DNA of 64,000 nucleotides from Paraburkholderia fynbosensis. GTDB lineage: Bacteria; Pseudomonadota; Gammaproteobacteria; Burkholderiales; Burkholderiaceae. Both the position numbers and the translations under genes were made by a program. This document shows positions 15,896-24,766 of this stretch, one piece after another; position 1 is the first letter of the stretch; the number at the start of each line of letters is the position of its first letter. The notes below the pieces were generated by a model. The model had not been told where the DNA came from. It worked only from the letters and a program-made list of their open reading frames with translations, and did no database searches. The stretch is from the NCBI RefSeq assembly GCF_902859935.1, contig NZ_CADIKI010000015.1, positions 62,001 through 126,000 on the forward strand, written 5' to 3'.

Positions 15896-16798
15896 ATGTC
15901 CGCAGTCCCGTCCGTTACCGCCGATCAGCACGCCACGCTCGAAGCACGCCTTGCGCGCTTTCCGGCGCAGCAGGTCTTGCTGGGCTCGCAAGGCGTGCTG
16001 AGCTATCGCGAAGGCGGTAGCGCCGACAGCAGCGCTAACAGCGAGGCGCTGCCGCTCGTGCTGCTGCACGGTATCGGTTCAGGCGCCGCATCGTGGGTGC
16101 AGCAGTTCGACGTACCTGGCGCGAGCCGCCGTATGCTGGCATGGGACGCGCCGGGTTATGGCGCGTCCACCCCGGTTGCGGCGGCTTCGCCCGTTGCCGA
16201 CGATTACGCCATGGTACTGAAGGGCTGGCTCGACGCGCTCGGCATTCAACGCTGCGTGCTGGTTGGACATTCGCTCGGCGCAATCATCGCCGGTGCGTTT
16301 GCTGCGGCTCATCCGCAGCGCGTGGCCGGTCTGCTGCTGCTGTCGCCGGCGGGCGGTTACGGCGCGGCATCGGCCGAGGTGCGCGAAACGAAACGCGATC
16401 AACGCCTCGCCATGCTGAACGAACTCGGCCCGCAAGGTCTCGCCGAAAAACGCAGCGGCAATATGCTGTCCGCACACGCAAATGACGCAGCCCGTGCATG
16501 GGTGCGCTGGAACATGTCGCGCGTGATTGCGCACGGCTACGCGCAAGCTACCCATCTACTCGCCAATGCCGATCTCGCGAGCGACCTCGCGCGCTTCGAA
16601 GGCCGCGTCAACGTCGCGGTCGGCGCCGACGACACCATCACCCCGCCCGCAGCCTGCGAGCGAATCGCTCTCGCTGCGGGCACCAAATTGCAGGTCGTGC
16701 CGCGCGCGGGACACGCCGGCTATATCGAAGCACCCGCCGCGTACACCGCGATCATCGACACGTTCTGCCGCGCGAGCGGCGCACAACGGAGCCAATGA
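15896..16798 (+). CDS. Alpha/beta hydrolase
   Basis: 300 aa from ATG 15896 (GAAGGA 5 bases upstream); a GTG at 15872 is the alternative. Fold motifs: LLHGIGSGAASW oxyanion region, GHSLGA nucleophile elbow, GADDTITP with the acid, and GHAGYIEAP with the catalytic His. It is likely to hydrolyse a C-C bond or ester in a ring-cleavage product, as MhpC/BphD-like enzymes do. It ends three bases before the IclR start. Confidence 0.88.
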   Translation: MSAVPSVTADQHATLEARLARFPAQQVLLGSQGVLSYREGGSADSSANSEALPLVLLHGIGSGAASWVQQFDVPGASRRMLAWDAPGYGASTPVAAASPVADDYAMVLKGWLDALGIQRCVLVGHSLGAIIAGAFAAAHPQRVAGLLLLSPAGGYGAASAEVRETKRDQRLAMLNELGPQGLAEKRSGNMLSAHANDAARAWVRWNMSRVIAHGYAQATHLLANADLASDLARFEGRVNVAVGADDTITPPAACERIALAAGTKLQVVPRAGHAGYIEAPAAYTAIIDTFCRASGAQRSQ

Positions 16799-17686
16799 AT
16801 GACGCCCGACACACTCAACGCCGAGCGCGACGCGGACGACGAGCGCAGCGAGACCGGTAGCGATTCCGGCTATCGCGTGCCGGGTCTGGAACGCGGTCTG
16901 AAGATTCTGACTGAGTTCTCGCCGCGCGAGCCCGTTCTCGGCGCGCCGGAATTGTCCCGGCGCCTGAAGATTCCTCGCACGACGGTGTTCCGTCTGCTGC
17001 AAACACTCGAATCGCTCGGCTTTCTCGAACGCGCCGACAAGGACCGCAACTATCGCCTCGGCGTCGCGGTGCTGCGGCTCGGCTTCGAATATCTGAGTTC
17101 GCTCGAATTGACCGACCTCGGCCTGCCGATCATCGAAGCATTGCGCACCGAAACCGGTCTGACGAGCCATATCGTGATTCGTGACGGACGCGATGTCGTG
17201 TTCGTCGCCAAGGCGCAGAGCCATGCGCCGATTTTCAGTTCGGTGAAGGTCAACGTCGGCACCCGCCTGCCCGCCTATGCGACTACGCACGGCCAGGTGT
17301 TGATGGGCGATATGACGCTCGACGATCTGAAGAAGCTCTACCCGGAGCCGGAACTCGAACGCTTCACCAAGCAAACGCCCGCCACCGTCGAAGACCTGTA
17401 CGAACGGATTCTCGACGACGCGCGGCGCGGTTTCGCGCTCAGCGAGTCGTCGTTCGAGCGCGGGATTTCGGTGGTCAGCGCGCCGGTGCGCAACGACACG
17501 GGCCGCATCGTCGCGGTCATCACGACGACGATTCCGCGCCACGAGATCGACGCGTCGCTGCTCGACAGCGGTTTGATCGAGAAGGTCCGCCGCGCGGCCG
17601 ACGAACTTTCGCAGCGGCTCAACTATCGGCCGAAGAACGGCCCGAACGCGGGCAGCAAATACATGAAGGCACTGGGACTCCGATGA
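16799..17686 (+). CDS. IclR-family regulator inside the catabolic operon
   Basis: 295 aa with winged HTH (about residues 22-75: VPGLERGLKILTEF, APELSRRLKIPRTTVFRLLQ) and effector-binding domain (about 90-280). It is strongly similar along its length to the regulator at 10159-11163 but lacks that protein's long tail. The ATG directly follows the hydrolase TGA, and its own TGA overlaps the next ATG (ATGA), so it is co-translated with the enzymes and could respond to a pathway intermediate. Confidence 0.92.
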   Translation: MTPDTLNAERDADDERSETGSDSGYRVPGLERGLKILTEFSPREPVLGAPELSRRLKIPRTTVFRLLQTLESLGFLERADKDRNYRLGVAVLRLGFEYLSSLELTDLGLPIIEALRTETGLTSHIVIRDGRDVVFVAKAQSHAPIFSSVKVNVGTRLPAYATTHGQVLMGDMTLDDLKKLYPEPELERFTKQTPATVEDLYERILDDARRGFALSESSFERGISVVSAPVRNDTGRIVAVITTTIPRHEIDASLLDSGLIEKVRRAADELSQRLNYRPKNGPNAGSKYMKALGLR

Positions 17687-18495
17687 TTCAAATCGACTTG
17701 ACCGGGCAGGTGGCGGTGGTGACGGGCGGCTCGTCCGGCATCGGCCTCGCGAGCGCCGAGCTGTTTCTGCGGGCGGGCGCTTCGGTCGCGATCTGCGGGC
17801 GCGACACCGAGCGTCTCGCGCAGGCGCAAGCCGCGCTGAAGGCGCAGTTTCCCGACGCGCAACTGCTGGCGCAAAGCTGCGACGTGCTGAACGCCGACGA
17901 CGTCAACGCGTTCGCGCAAGCCGTACAGCAACGCTTTGGCCGCACCGACATGCTGGTGAACAACGCAGGCCAGGGCCGCGTGTCGAAGTTCGCCGACACC
18001 ACCGACGACGCCTGGCGCGAAGAACTCGACCTGAAGTACTTCAGCGTGATCCGCCCGACCCGCGCGTTCCTGCCGATGCTGCGCGATGCGGCCGAGGGCG
18101 GCGCGGGCAACGCGACCGTGGTTTGCGTGAACTCGCTGCTCGCGCTGCAGCCCGAGCCGCACATGGTGGCGACCTCGTCGGCGCGTGCAGGGGTGCAGAA
18201 CCTGATCAAGTCGCTCGCGGTGGAACTCGCACCGCAGCACATCCGCGTCAATTCGATTCTGATCGGCATCGTCGAATCGGGTCAGTGGCGCCGCCGTTAT
18301 GCGAAGGAAGCGCAGCCGGGCCAGAGCTGGGAAGACTGGACCGCTGAACTGGCGCGCAAGAAAAACATTCCGCTAGGCCGCTTCGGTCGCCCCGACGAAG
18401 CCGCCCAAGCACTCTTTTACCTGGCTACGACGCTGTCGTCCTATACGACGGGCAGTCACATCGATGTTTCTGGAGGCGTTGCACGACATGTCTAA
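17683..18495 (+). CDS. Atypical SDR-fold protein lacking the catalytic Tyr/Lys
   Basis: 270 aa. Cofactor motif TGGSSGIG (residues 14-21), VNNAGQG and the terminal TGSHIDVSGG are intact. At the catalytic position, where YxxxK is expected, the sequence reads HMVATSSARAGVQNL: Tyr is replaced and Lys is Arg. The reading is clean with no frameshift, so this appears to be a divergent subfamily and not an error. It may bind NAD(P) without classical chemistry, or use a different acid. It overlaps IclR by 4 nt and the ThDP gene by 8 nt. Confidence 0.85.
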   Translation: MIQIDLTGQVAVVTGGSSGIGLASAELFLRAGASVAICGRDTERLAQAQAALKAQFPDAQLLAQSCDVLNADDVNAFAQAVQQRFGRTDMLVNNAGQGRVSKFADTTDDAWREELDLKYFSVIRPTRAFLPMLRDAAEGGAGNATVVCVNSLLALQPEPHMVATSSARAGVQNLIKSLAVELAPQHIRVNSILIGIVESGQWRRRYAKEAQPGQSWEDWTAELARKKNIPLGRFGRPDEAAQALFYLATTLSSYTTGSHIDVSGGVARHV

Positions 18496-20146
18496 CAAAA
18501 CCACCGTCGGCGAACTGATCGCCGCTTTCCTCGAGCAATGCGGCGTTCAAACCGCATTCGGCGTGATCTCGATCCACAACATGCCGATCCTCGACGCGAT
18601 TCATAACCGCGGCAAGATCCGTTATGTCGGCGCGCGCGGCGAAGCCGGTGCGGTGAACATGGCCGACGGCCTCGCGCGCGTTTCCGGCGGCCTCGGCGTC
18701 GCATTCACCAGCACCGGCACCGCAGCGGGCAACGCCGCGGGCGCGATGGTCGAAGCATTGACCGCGGGCACCGCGCTGCTGCATGTCACGGGCCAGATCG
18801 AAACCGAGTATCTGGACCAGGATCTCGCGTACATCCACGAAGCGCCGGACCAACTGTCGATGCTGTCGTCGATCTCGAAGGCCGCGTATCGCGTGCGCTC
18901 GGTCGAAACCGCGCTGCCGACCATCCGTGAAGCCGTGCGCGTGGCGCAAACGGCGCCGAGCGGCCCGGTCAGCGTCGAGATTCCGATCGACATTCAGGCC
19001 GCCGAAATCGAATGGCCCGCCGATCTGGCCGCGCCGCACGTCACGACGCTCACGCATTGCAGCCAGCGCGTCGCGCAACTCGCGGAGCAACTGGTCAAGG
19101 CGAAGCGCCCGCTGCTATGGCTGGGCGGCGGCACGCGTCATGCGACGAAAGCGGTCGAACGTCTGGTCGCGCTGGGCTTCGGCGTCGTCACCAGCGTGCA
19201 GGGCCGTGGCGTGCTGCCCGAAGATCATCCGGCGACGCTGGGCGCGTTCAACGTGCATGCGGCGGTCGAGAGCTTCTACAGGACTTGCGACGCATTGGTC
19301 GTGGTCGGTTCGCGTCTGCGTGGCAATGAAACGCTGAAGTACAAGCTCGCGCTGCCGCAACCGCTGTATCGCATCGACGCCGACGCGCTCGCCGACAACC
19401 GCGGCTACCGCAACGAGATGTTCATTCACGGCGATGCGTCGGCGGTTCTCGAAGAACTCGCGACGCTGCTCGAAGGCCGCCTGAAGGTCGATCCGAAGTT
19501 CGCGCAGGATCTGGCCGCCGCGCGTGAGCGCGCAGTCGCCGACGTGGGCAAGGGCCTCGGCCCGTACAAGCGCCTCGTCGACGCGCTGCAGAAGGCGGTG
19601 GGCCGCGACTACAACTGGGTGCGCGACGTCACGATCTCGAACAGCACGTGGGGCAACCGCATGCTGAAGATCTTCTCGCCGCGTGCGGGCGTGCACGCGC
19701 TCGGCGGCGGCATCGGTCAGGGCATGCAGATGGGCATCGGCGCGGCGCTCGCGGGCAATGCCGCGAAGACGGTATGCCTCGTTGGCGATGGCGGCCTGAT
19801 GGTCAACGTCGGCGAACTCGCGACGGCCGTGCAGGAAAACGCCAACGTGATGATCGTGCTGATGAACGATCAGTGCTACGGCGTGATTCGCAACATTCAG
19901 GACGCGCAATACGGCGGCCGTCGCTGCTACGTCGATCTGCATCAGCCGGATTTCGCGCAGTTCTGCGAGAGCCTGAAGCTCACGCACTACCGCATCACCT
20001 CGCTCGACCAGGCCGACGCGATCATCCGCGAAGGCATCGCGAAGACCGGCCCGGTGCTGGTGGAAGTGGACATGCTCTCGGTCGGCTCGTTCGCGACCGC
20101 GTTCGCGGGCCCGCCGGTCAAGGAACAGGAGCCCGAACATGCATGA
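18488..20146 (+). CDS. Thiamine-diphosphate-dependent enzyme (decarboxylase/acetolactate-synthase-like)
   Basis: 552 aa from ATG 18488 (MSNKTT). Three ThDP-enzyme domains are visible: N-terminal PYR domain with the activating Glu in GARGEAGAVNMADG, central domain (about 190-340), and C-terminal PP domain with GDGG followed by NDQCYG (the ThDP/Mg motif, about residues 430-465). In such an operon it is likely to decarboxylate a 2-oxo acid to an aldehyde, which the aldehyde dehydrogenase at 21001 would oxidise. The exact 2-oxo acid is unknown. 8-nt overlaps on both sides. Confidence 0.88.
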   Translation: MSNKTTVGELIAAFLEQCGVQTAFGVISIHNMPILDAIHNRGKIRYVGARGEAGAVNMADGLARVSGGLGVAFTSTGTAAGNAAGAMVEALTAGTALLHVTGQIETEYLDQDLAYIHEAPDQLSMLSSISKAAYRVRSVETALPTIREAVRVAQTAPSGPVSVEIPIDIQAAEIEWPADLAAPHVTTLTHCSQRVAQLAEQLVKAKRPLLWLGGGTRHATKAVERLVALGFGVVTSVQGRGVLPEDHPATLGAFNVHAAVESFYRTCDALVVVGSRLRGNETLKYKLALPQPLYRIDADALADNRGYRNEMFIHGDASAVLEELATLLEGRLKVDPKFAQDLAAARERAVADVGKGLGPYKRLVDALQKAVGRDYNWVRDVTISNSTWGNRMLKIFSPRAGVHALGGGIGQGMQMGIGAALAGNAAKTVCLVGDGGLMVNVGELATAVQENANVMIVLMNDQCYGVIRNIQDAQYGGRRCYVDLHQPDFAQFCESLKLTHYRITSLDQADAIIREGIAKTGPVLVEVDMLSVGSFATAFAGPPVKEQEPEHA

Positions 20147-20969
20147 GTCGGGCTACGCGGGCCATCACGCACCCGTCGACGTCGCGATGATCGGCTTCGG
20201 CGCGATCGGCCAGGCGGTGTACCGCGCGGTCGCCGCCGATCCGATGGTGCGGGTGTCGCACGTGATCGTGCCGGAGCGTCACATGGCGTCAGTGCGCGAA
20301 GTGGTGGGCGCGTCGGTGGATGTGGTGACGTCGGTTTCCGCATTGAGCAGCCAGCCGCATTTCGCGCTGGAATGCGCGGGCCATAGCGCGCTGGTCGATC
20401 ACGTGGTGCCGTTGCTCAAAGCCGGTACGGATTGCGCGGTGGCGTCGATCGGCGCGTTGTCCGACATGATGCTGCTCGACGCGTTGTCCGCCGCCGCCGA
20501 TGAAGGCGACGCGACGCTGACGCTGTTGTCCGGTGCGATTGGCGGTGTGGACGCGCTGGCCGCGGCCAAGCTCGGCGGTCTCGACGAAGTGCTGTACACA
20601 GGCCGCAAGCCGCCGACCGGCTGGCTCGGCACGCCGGCCGAACAGGTGTGCGATCTGCATACGCTGAACGAAGAGCGGGTGATCTTCGAAGGCAGCGCGC
20701 GCGAGGCCGCGCGGCTCTATCCGAAGAACGCCAACGTCGCCGCAACGATCGCACTGGCCGGCCTCGGTCTGGACCACACCACGGTCCGGCTGATCGCCGA
20801 TCCGAACGTGACGCGCAACGTGCATCGTATCGTGGCGCGCGGCGCATTCGGCGAGATGTCGCTGGAAATGTGCGGCAAGCCGTTGCCGGATAACCCCAAG
20901 ACGTCCGCATTGACCGCGTACAGCGCGATGCGCGCGCTGCGCAATCGCGCGGCCCGCTGCGTGATTTGA
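20139..20969 (+). CDS. nadX: L-aspartate dehydrogenase
   Basis: 276 aa. Rossmann motif GFGAIGQAVY (about residues 19-28), the LECAGHSAL region, GAIGGVDAL, and the C-terminal domain with NANVAATIALAGLGLDHTTVRLIADP and NVHRI are those of aspartate dehydrogenase, which interconverts L-aspartate and iminoaspartate/oxaloacetate plus ammonia with NAD(P). Elsewhere it supplies iminoaspartate for NAD synthesis, but no nadA/nadC is here. In this operon it more likely handles an amine or ammonia group. From memory, P. aeruginosa has a similar aspartate dehydrogenase gene next to ThDP, SDR, ALDH and IclR genes. Confidence 0.88.
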   Translation: MHESGYAGHHAPVDVAMIGFGAIGQAVYRAVAADPMVRVSHVIVPERHMASVREVVGASVDVVTSVSALSSQPHFALECAGHSALVDHVVPLLKAGTDCAVASIGALSDMMLLDALSAAADEGDATLTLLSGAIGGVDALAAAKLGGLDEVLYTGRKPPTGWLGTPAEQVCDLHTLNEERVIFEGSAREAARLYPKNANVAATIALAGLGLDHTTVRLIADPNVTRNVHRIVARGAFGEMSLEMCGKPLPDNPKTSALTAYSAMRALRNRAARCVI

Positions 20970-21000
20970 GACCTTAGCTGACTAGTTGAAGCAAACCGGA

Positions 21001-22500
21001 ATGACCGACATGACTCACTTCGATACCAGCCTCGTGCCCACCGGCGATATTTTCATCGGCGGCGAATGGCGGCAAGGGCGCGGCAACCCGTACAAAAGCC
21101 TGTATCCGGCGGATCAGTCGGTCAACATGGAAATCTCGACGGCCAATGCCGACGACGCGCGCGACGCAGTGGAAGCCGCGGATATCGCGTGGCGCCGCGC
21201 GGACTGGTCGGGTCTGAAGCCGCATCAACGCGCGCTGGTCCTGTACCGCATCGCCGATCTGATCATGGCGCGCCACGAAGCGCTCGCGCAATTGCAGCGC
21301 CGCGACAACGGCAAGCCGATCGGCGAGACGCGCGTGCTGGTGGCGAGCGCCGCGAACACCTTCCGCTATTTCGCGGCCTGCCTCGAAACGCTCGACGAAG
21401 AAGTCACGCCCTCGCGCGGCGACTATCTGACAATGAGCCTCTATGAACCGATCGGCGTGATCGCGGCGATTACGCCGTGGAACTCGCCGATTGCATCGGA
21501 TGCGCAGAAGCTCGCGCCGGCATTGGCAGGCGGTAACGCGGTGGTGCTGAAACCCGCTGAAGTCACGCCTTTGACCTCGCTGGCACTCGCGCGCATCTGC
21601 GAAGAAGCCGGCGTGCCCAAGGGAGTGATCAGCGTGCTGCCCGGCAAGGGCTCGGTGATCGGCGACGTGCTGGTGCGGCATCCGCTCGTGAAGAAGGTGT
21701 CGTTCACGGGCGGCACCGAAGTGGGCCGTGGCATCGCGCGCATCGCGGCGGACAAGCTGATGCCGGTGTCGCTCGAACTCGGCGGCAAGTCGCCGACCAT
21801 CGTGTTCGACGACGCCGATCTCGATCACGCGGTCAACGGCGTGCTGTACGGCATTTTCAGTTCGTCGGGCGAGGCGTGCATTGCGGGTTCGCGGCTGTTC
21901 GTGCAGCGCTCGATTTACGATGCGTTCATGAAACGCCTGGCCGAAGGCGCGCGCAAGCTGCGCGTCGGCGATCCGTCGCGCCCTGAAACGCAGATGGGTC
22001 CGCTGATCACGGCGGCGCATCGCGAAACCGTCGAGCGCTATGTCGCGCTGGGTCTCGAAGAAGGCGGGCGGCTCCTGTGCGGCGGCGAACGTCCGGTCGG
22101 CGAAGGCCGCGAAGCCGGCACGTATTTCCAGCCGACGATTCTCGAAGGCCTCACCAATCAAGCGCGCATCTGCCAGGAAGAAATCTTCGGGCCGGTGCTG
22201 GTCGCGATGCCGTTCGACGACGAAGCCTCGCTGCTGAAGGACGCGAACGACAGCGTGTTCGGCCTCGCCGCCGGCATCTGGACGCGCGACTACAAGCGCG
22301 CGTACCGGATCGCCCGCGCGCTCGAAGCCGGCACGATCTGGATCAACACCTACAAGCTGTTCTCGATCTCGACGCCGTTCAGCGGCTGGAAAGAGAGCGG
22401 CATGGGACGCGAGAAAGGCCGCCTCGGCATTCGCGAATACATGCAACAGAAGAGCCTGTACTGGGGCTTGAACGACGCGCCGCTGGCGTGGGCAAACTAA
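21001..22500 (+). CDS. Aldehyde dehydrogenase (NAD(P)+)
   Basis: 499 aa from ATG 21001 (or 21010); the frame opens at a TTG at 20986. ALDH superfamily: cofactor region TPWNSPIASDAQKLAPALAGGNAVVLKPAE, FTGGTEVGR, general base Glu in LELGGKSP, nucleophile Cys in SSSGEACIAGSR and the EEIFGPV motif. It would oxidise the aldehyde made by the ThDP enzyme. 31 bases separate it from nadX, a larger gap than at most junctions of this operon. Confidence 0.93.
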   Translation: MTDMTHFDTSLVPTGDIFIGGEWRQGRGNPYKSLYPADQSVNMEISTANADDARDAVEAADIAWRRADWSGLKPHQRALVLYRIADLIMARHEALAQLQRRDNGKPIGETRVLVASAANTFRYFAACLETLDEEVTPSRGDYLTMSLYEPIGVIAAITPWNSPIASDAQKLAPALAGGNAVVLKPAEVTPLTSLALARICEEAGVPKGVISVLPGKGSVIGDVLVRHPLVKKVSFTGGTEVGRGIARIAADKLMPVSLELGGKSPTIVFDDADLDHAVNGVLYGIFSSSGEACIAGSRLFVQRSIYDAFMKRLAEGARKLRVGDPSRPETQMGPLITAAHRETVERYVALGLEEGGRLLCGGERPVGEGREAGTYFQPTILEGLTNQARICQEEIFGPVLVAMPFDDEASLLKDANDSVFGLAAGIWTRDYKRAYRIARALEAGTIWINTYKLFSISTPFSGWKESGMGREKGRLGIREYMQQKSLYWGLNDAPLAWAN

Positions 22501-22517
22501 TACGCAAGAGGCACGTT

Positions 22518-23483
22518 ATGACGATTCTCGGCATCGAACAGATTATTTACGGCGTGACGGATCTCGCCACCTGCCGCCGCTTTTTCGCGGACTGGGGCTT
22601 GAAAGAGACCGCGCACGACGAGACCCACGCGCGCTTCGAAACGCTGAACGGCTGCACGATTCTCGCCGTCGACGCGAACGACCCGTCGCTGCCGCCCGCG
22701 TTCGAAGAGGGCCCGACGCTGCGCGAAGTGACCTGGGGCGTCGCCACCAAAGCCGAACTCGACGAGTTGCGCGGCCGCTTCGCCGGTCAGCCGGGCCACT
22801 TCGAAACCGACGACGCGGTGGGCTGCATCGACCCGAACGGGATGGCGATTCGCGTCGAAGTAACCCGCAAGCGGGCGCTCGACGTACACGGTTCGCCGTC
22901 GAACGTGTGGGGCCAGACGTTGCGCGTCGATCAGCCGTCGCCGATCTACGAGCGCGCGGAACCGGTCGAAGTGGGTCACGTCGTGTTCTTCACGAACCAG
23001 CTCGCCGAACAGGAAAAGTTCTACCAGGAGCTGCTCGGCTTCGAAATGTCGGACCGTTATCCAGGCCGCGGTGCGTTCATGCGCTGCGCGCCGCACGGCG
23101 GCCATCACGACATTTTCCTTCTGGCCTTGCCCAACGGTAAGCGTGGTCTGAATCACGTCGCGTTCACCGTGCGCGACATCCACGAAGTATTCGGTGGCGG
23201 CATGCACATCAGCCGTTGCGGCTGGGATACGCAACTCGGGCCGGGGCGTCATCCGGTGTCGTCGGCGTACTTCTGGTACTTCCAGAATCCGGCGGGCGGC
23301 CTGATCGAGTACTACGCGGATGAAGACCAGCTCACGCCCGATTGGCAGCCGCGCGATTTCGAACCGGGTCCGACCGTGTTCGCCGAATGGGCGATCGACG
23401 GCGGTATCGACGGCAATACGCGGCGCCAGAAAAACGCGAAGGCGCCGGAAGGCAAGTTCATGACGGAGCGCAAAAATGACTGA
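22518..23483 (+). CDS. Two-domain VOC-fold (extradiol-dioxygenase-like) protein
   Basis: 321 aa with two vicinal-oxygen-chelate modules (about 5-115 and 145-290), the layout of type I extradiol ring-cleavage dioxygenases. The second module keeps a His-His-Glu metal set: VGHVVFF, LNHVAF and GGLIEYY. It is a good candidate for ring fission of a catechol-like product of the oxygenase, though other VOC chemistry cannot be excluded. ATG 22518 after an AAGAGGCACG ribosome site; the end overlaps the reductase gene by 8 nt (ATGACTGA). Confidence 0.88.
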   Translation: MTILGIEQIIYGVTDLATCRRFFADWGLKETAHDETHARFETLNGCTILAVDANDPSLPPAFEEGPTLREVTWGVATKAELDELRGRFAGQPGHFETDDAVGCIDPNGMAIRVEVTRKRALDVHGSPSNVWGQTLRVDQPSPIYERAEPVEVGHVVFFTNQLAEQEKFYQELLGFEMSDRYPGRGAFMRCAPHGGHHDIFLLALPNGKRGLNHVAFTVRDIHEVFGGGMHISRCGWDTQLGPGRHPVSSAYFWYFQNPAGGLIEYYADEDQLTPDWQPRDFEPGPTVFAEWAIDGGIDGNTRRQKNAKAPEGKFMTERKND

Positions 23484-24741
23484 CGCTGCCACTGAAAAGG
23501 CGCAAGCCGCGCATGCCGGGCTCGAAGCGCCGCGCACGATCGTCGTGATCGGCGGCGGCCAGGCAGCTGGCTGGGTCGTGAAGACGCTGCGCAAGGAAGG
23601 CTTCGATGGCCGTCTCGTGATGATCGCCGACGAGGTGCATTTGCCGTACGAACGCCCGCCGCTGTCTAAGGCCGTGCTGGCCGGCGAAGCGGATATCGAC
23701 ACCGTGCGGCTGGTCAAGCCCGACGACTTCGATGCGCTGAACGTCGAAGCGTGGCAACCGGATTGCGCGAGCGCGATCGATCGTGAGCAGCGCATCGTGC
23801 GCACGCAGTCGGGCCGCGACGTGCAATACGACCGCCTCGTGATCGCCACGGGCGGCGCGGCGCGCAAGCTGCCGGACGCGCTCGTGAAGACTTCGCACGT
23901 TACCTACCTGCGTACGCTCGACGAAGCCGTCGCGCTCGGCGAACGGCTGCGCGCAAGCAAACGCGTGCTGGTGGTGGGCGGCGGCTGGATCGGCCTCGAA
24001 GTCGCGGCCACCGCGCGCAAGCTCGGCGTCGACGCGACCGTGGTCGAAGGCGCGCCGCGTCTGTGCGCGCGCTCGCTGCCGCCGATGGTGTCCGGCTTCC
24101 TGCTCGAACTGCATCGTGCGAATGGGGTGGACGTGCGCCTGAACGCGTCGCTCGTGAAGCTCGAAGATCATCCGCACGACGCCAACCGGATTCGCGCCAC
24201 TTTCGCGGACGGCTCGACGCTCGACGCCGATTTCGCGGTCGCCGGCATCGGTCTTACGCCGCACACGGCGCTGGCCGAAGCCGCGGGCGTGAAGGTGGAC
24301 GACGGCATCGTCGTCGATCATTTCGGCGCCACCGACGACCCGCGCATTTTCGCGTGTGGCGACGTCGCGAATCATCCGAGCGCGTGGCTCAAGCGCCGCG
24401 TGCGGCTGGAGTCGTGGGCCAACGCGCAGAACCAGGCAATCAGTACGGCGAAAGCCTTGCTCGGTACGTTCGAACCATACGCGGACATTCCTTGGTTCTG
24501 GTCCGATCAATACGACGTCAATCTGCAAATCCTCGGCGATATTCCTGGCGATGCGCAACTGGCGGTGCGCGGCGATTTGCCGGGCAAACGCGCGACCCTG
24601 TTCCATCTGGAAGACGGCGCGATTCGCGGCGTGATCGCGATCAACACGCCGCGCGAACTGAAGCTCTCGCGCAAATGGATGAATCAAGGCCGGAGCATCG
24701 ACCTTGCCACCTTGACCGACGCCTCGACGGCGCTTGCCTAA
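23476..24741 (+). CDS. FAD-dependent ferredoxin reductase of the oxygenase system
   Basis: 421 aa, BphA4/putidaredoxin-reductase type. FAD motif IVVIGGGQAAGWVVKTLRK near residues 20-40, HLPYERPPLSK, the NAD-binding RVLVVGGGWIGLEVAA (about 160-175), and FACGDVANHPS with the FAD-contacting Asp. It would pass electrons from NADH to the Rieske ferredoxin at 12771. Although it is 10 kb from the ferredoxin, it is in the same strand and run of genes, completing a three-component oxygenase. Confidence 0.93.
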   Translation: MTDAATEKAQAAHAGLEAPRTIVVIGGGQAAGWVVKTLRKEGFDGRLVMIADEVHLPYERPPLSKAVLAGEADIDTVRLVKPDDFDALNVEAWQPDCASAIDREQRIVRTQSGRDVQYDRLVIATGGAARKLPDALVKTSHVTYLRTLDEAVALGERLRASKRVLVVGGGWIGLEVAATARKLGVDATVVEGAPRLCARSLPPMVSGFLLELHRANGVDVRLNASLVKLEDHPHDANRIRATFADGSTLDADFAVAGIGLTPHTALAEAAGVKVDDGIVVDHFGATDDPRIFACGDVANHPSAWLKRRVRLESWANAQNQAISTAKALLGTFEPYADIPWFWSDQYDVNLQILGDIPGDAQLAVRGDLPGKRATLFHLEDGAIRGVIAINTPRELKLSRKWMNQGRSIDLATLTDASTALA

Positions 24742-24766
24742 CCACATCTACGGACGGCACCACGGC

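Noticed and set aside
17683..18495. Sequencing error as the cause of the missing YxxxK in the second SDR
   Set aside because: The frame is continuous, flanked by normal SDR motifs, and substitution, not frameshift, explains the change.
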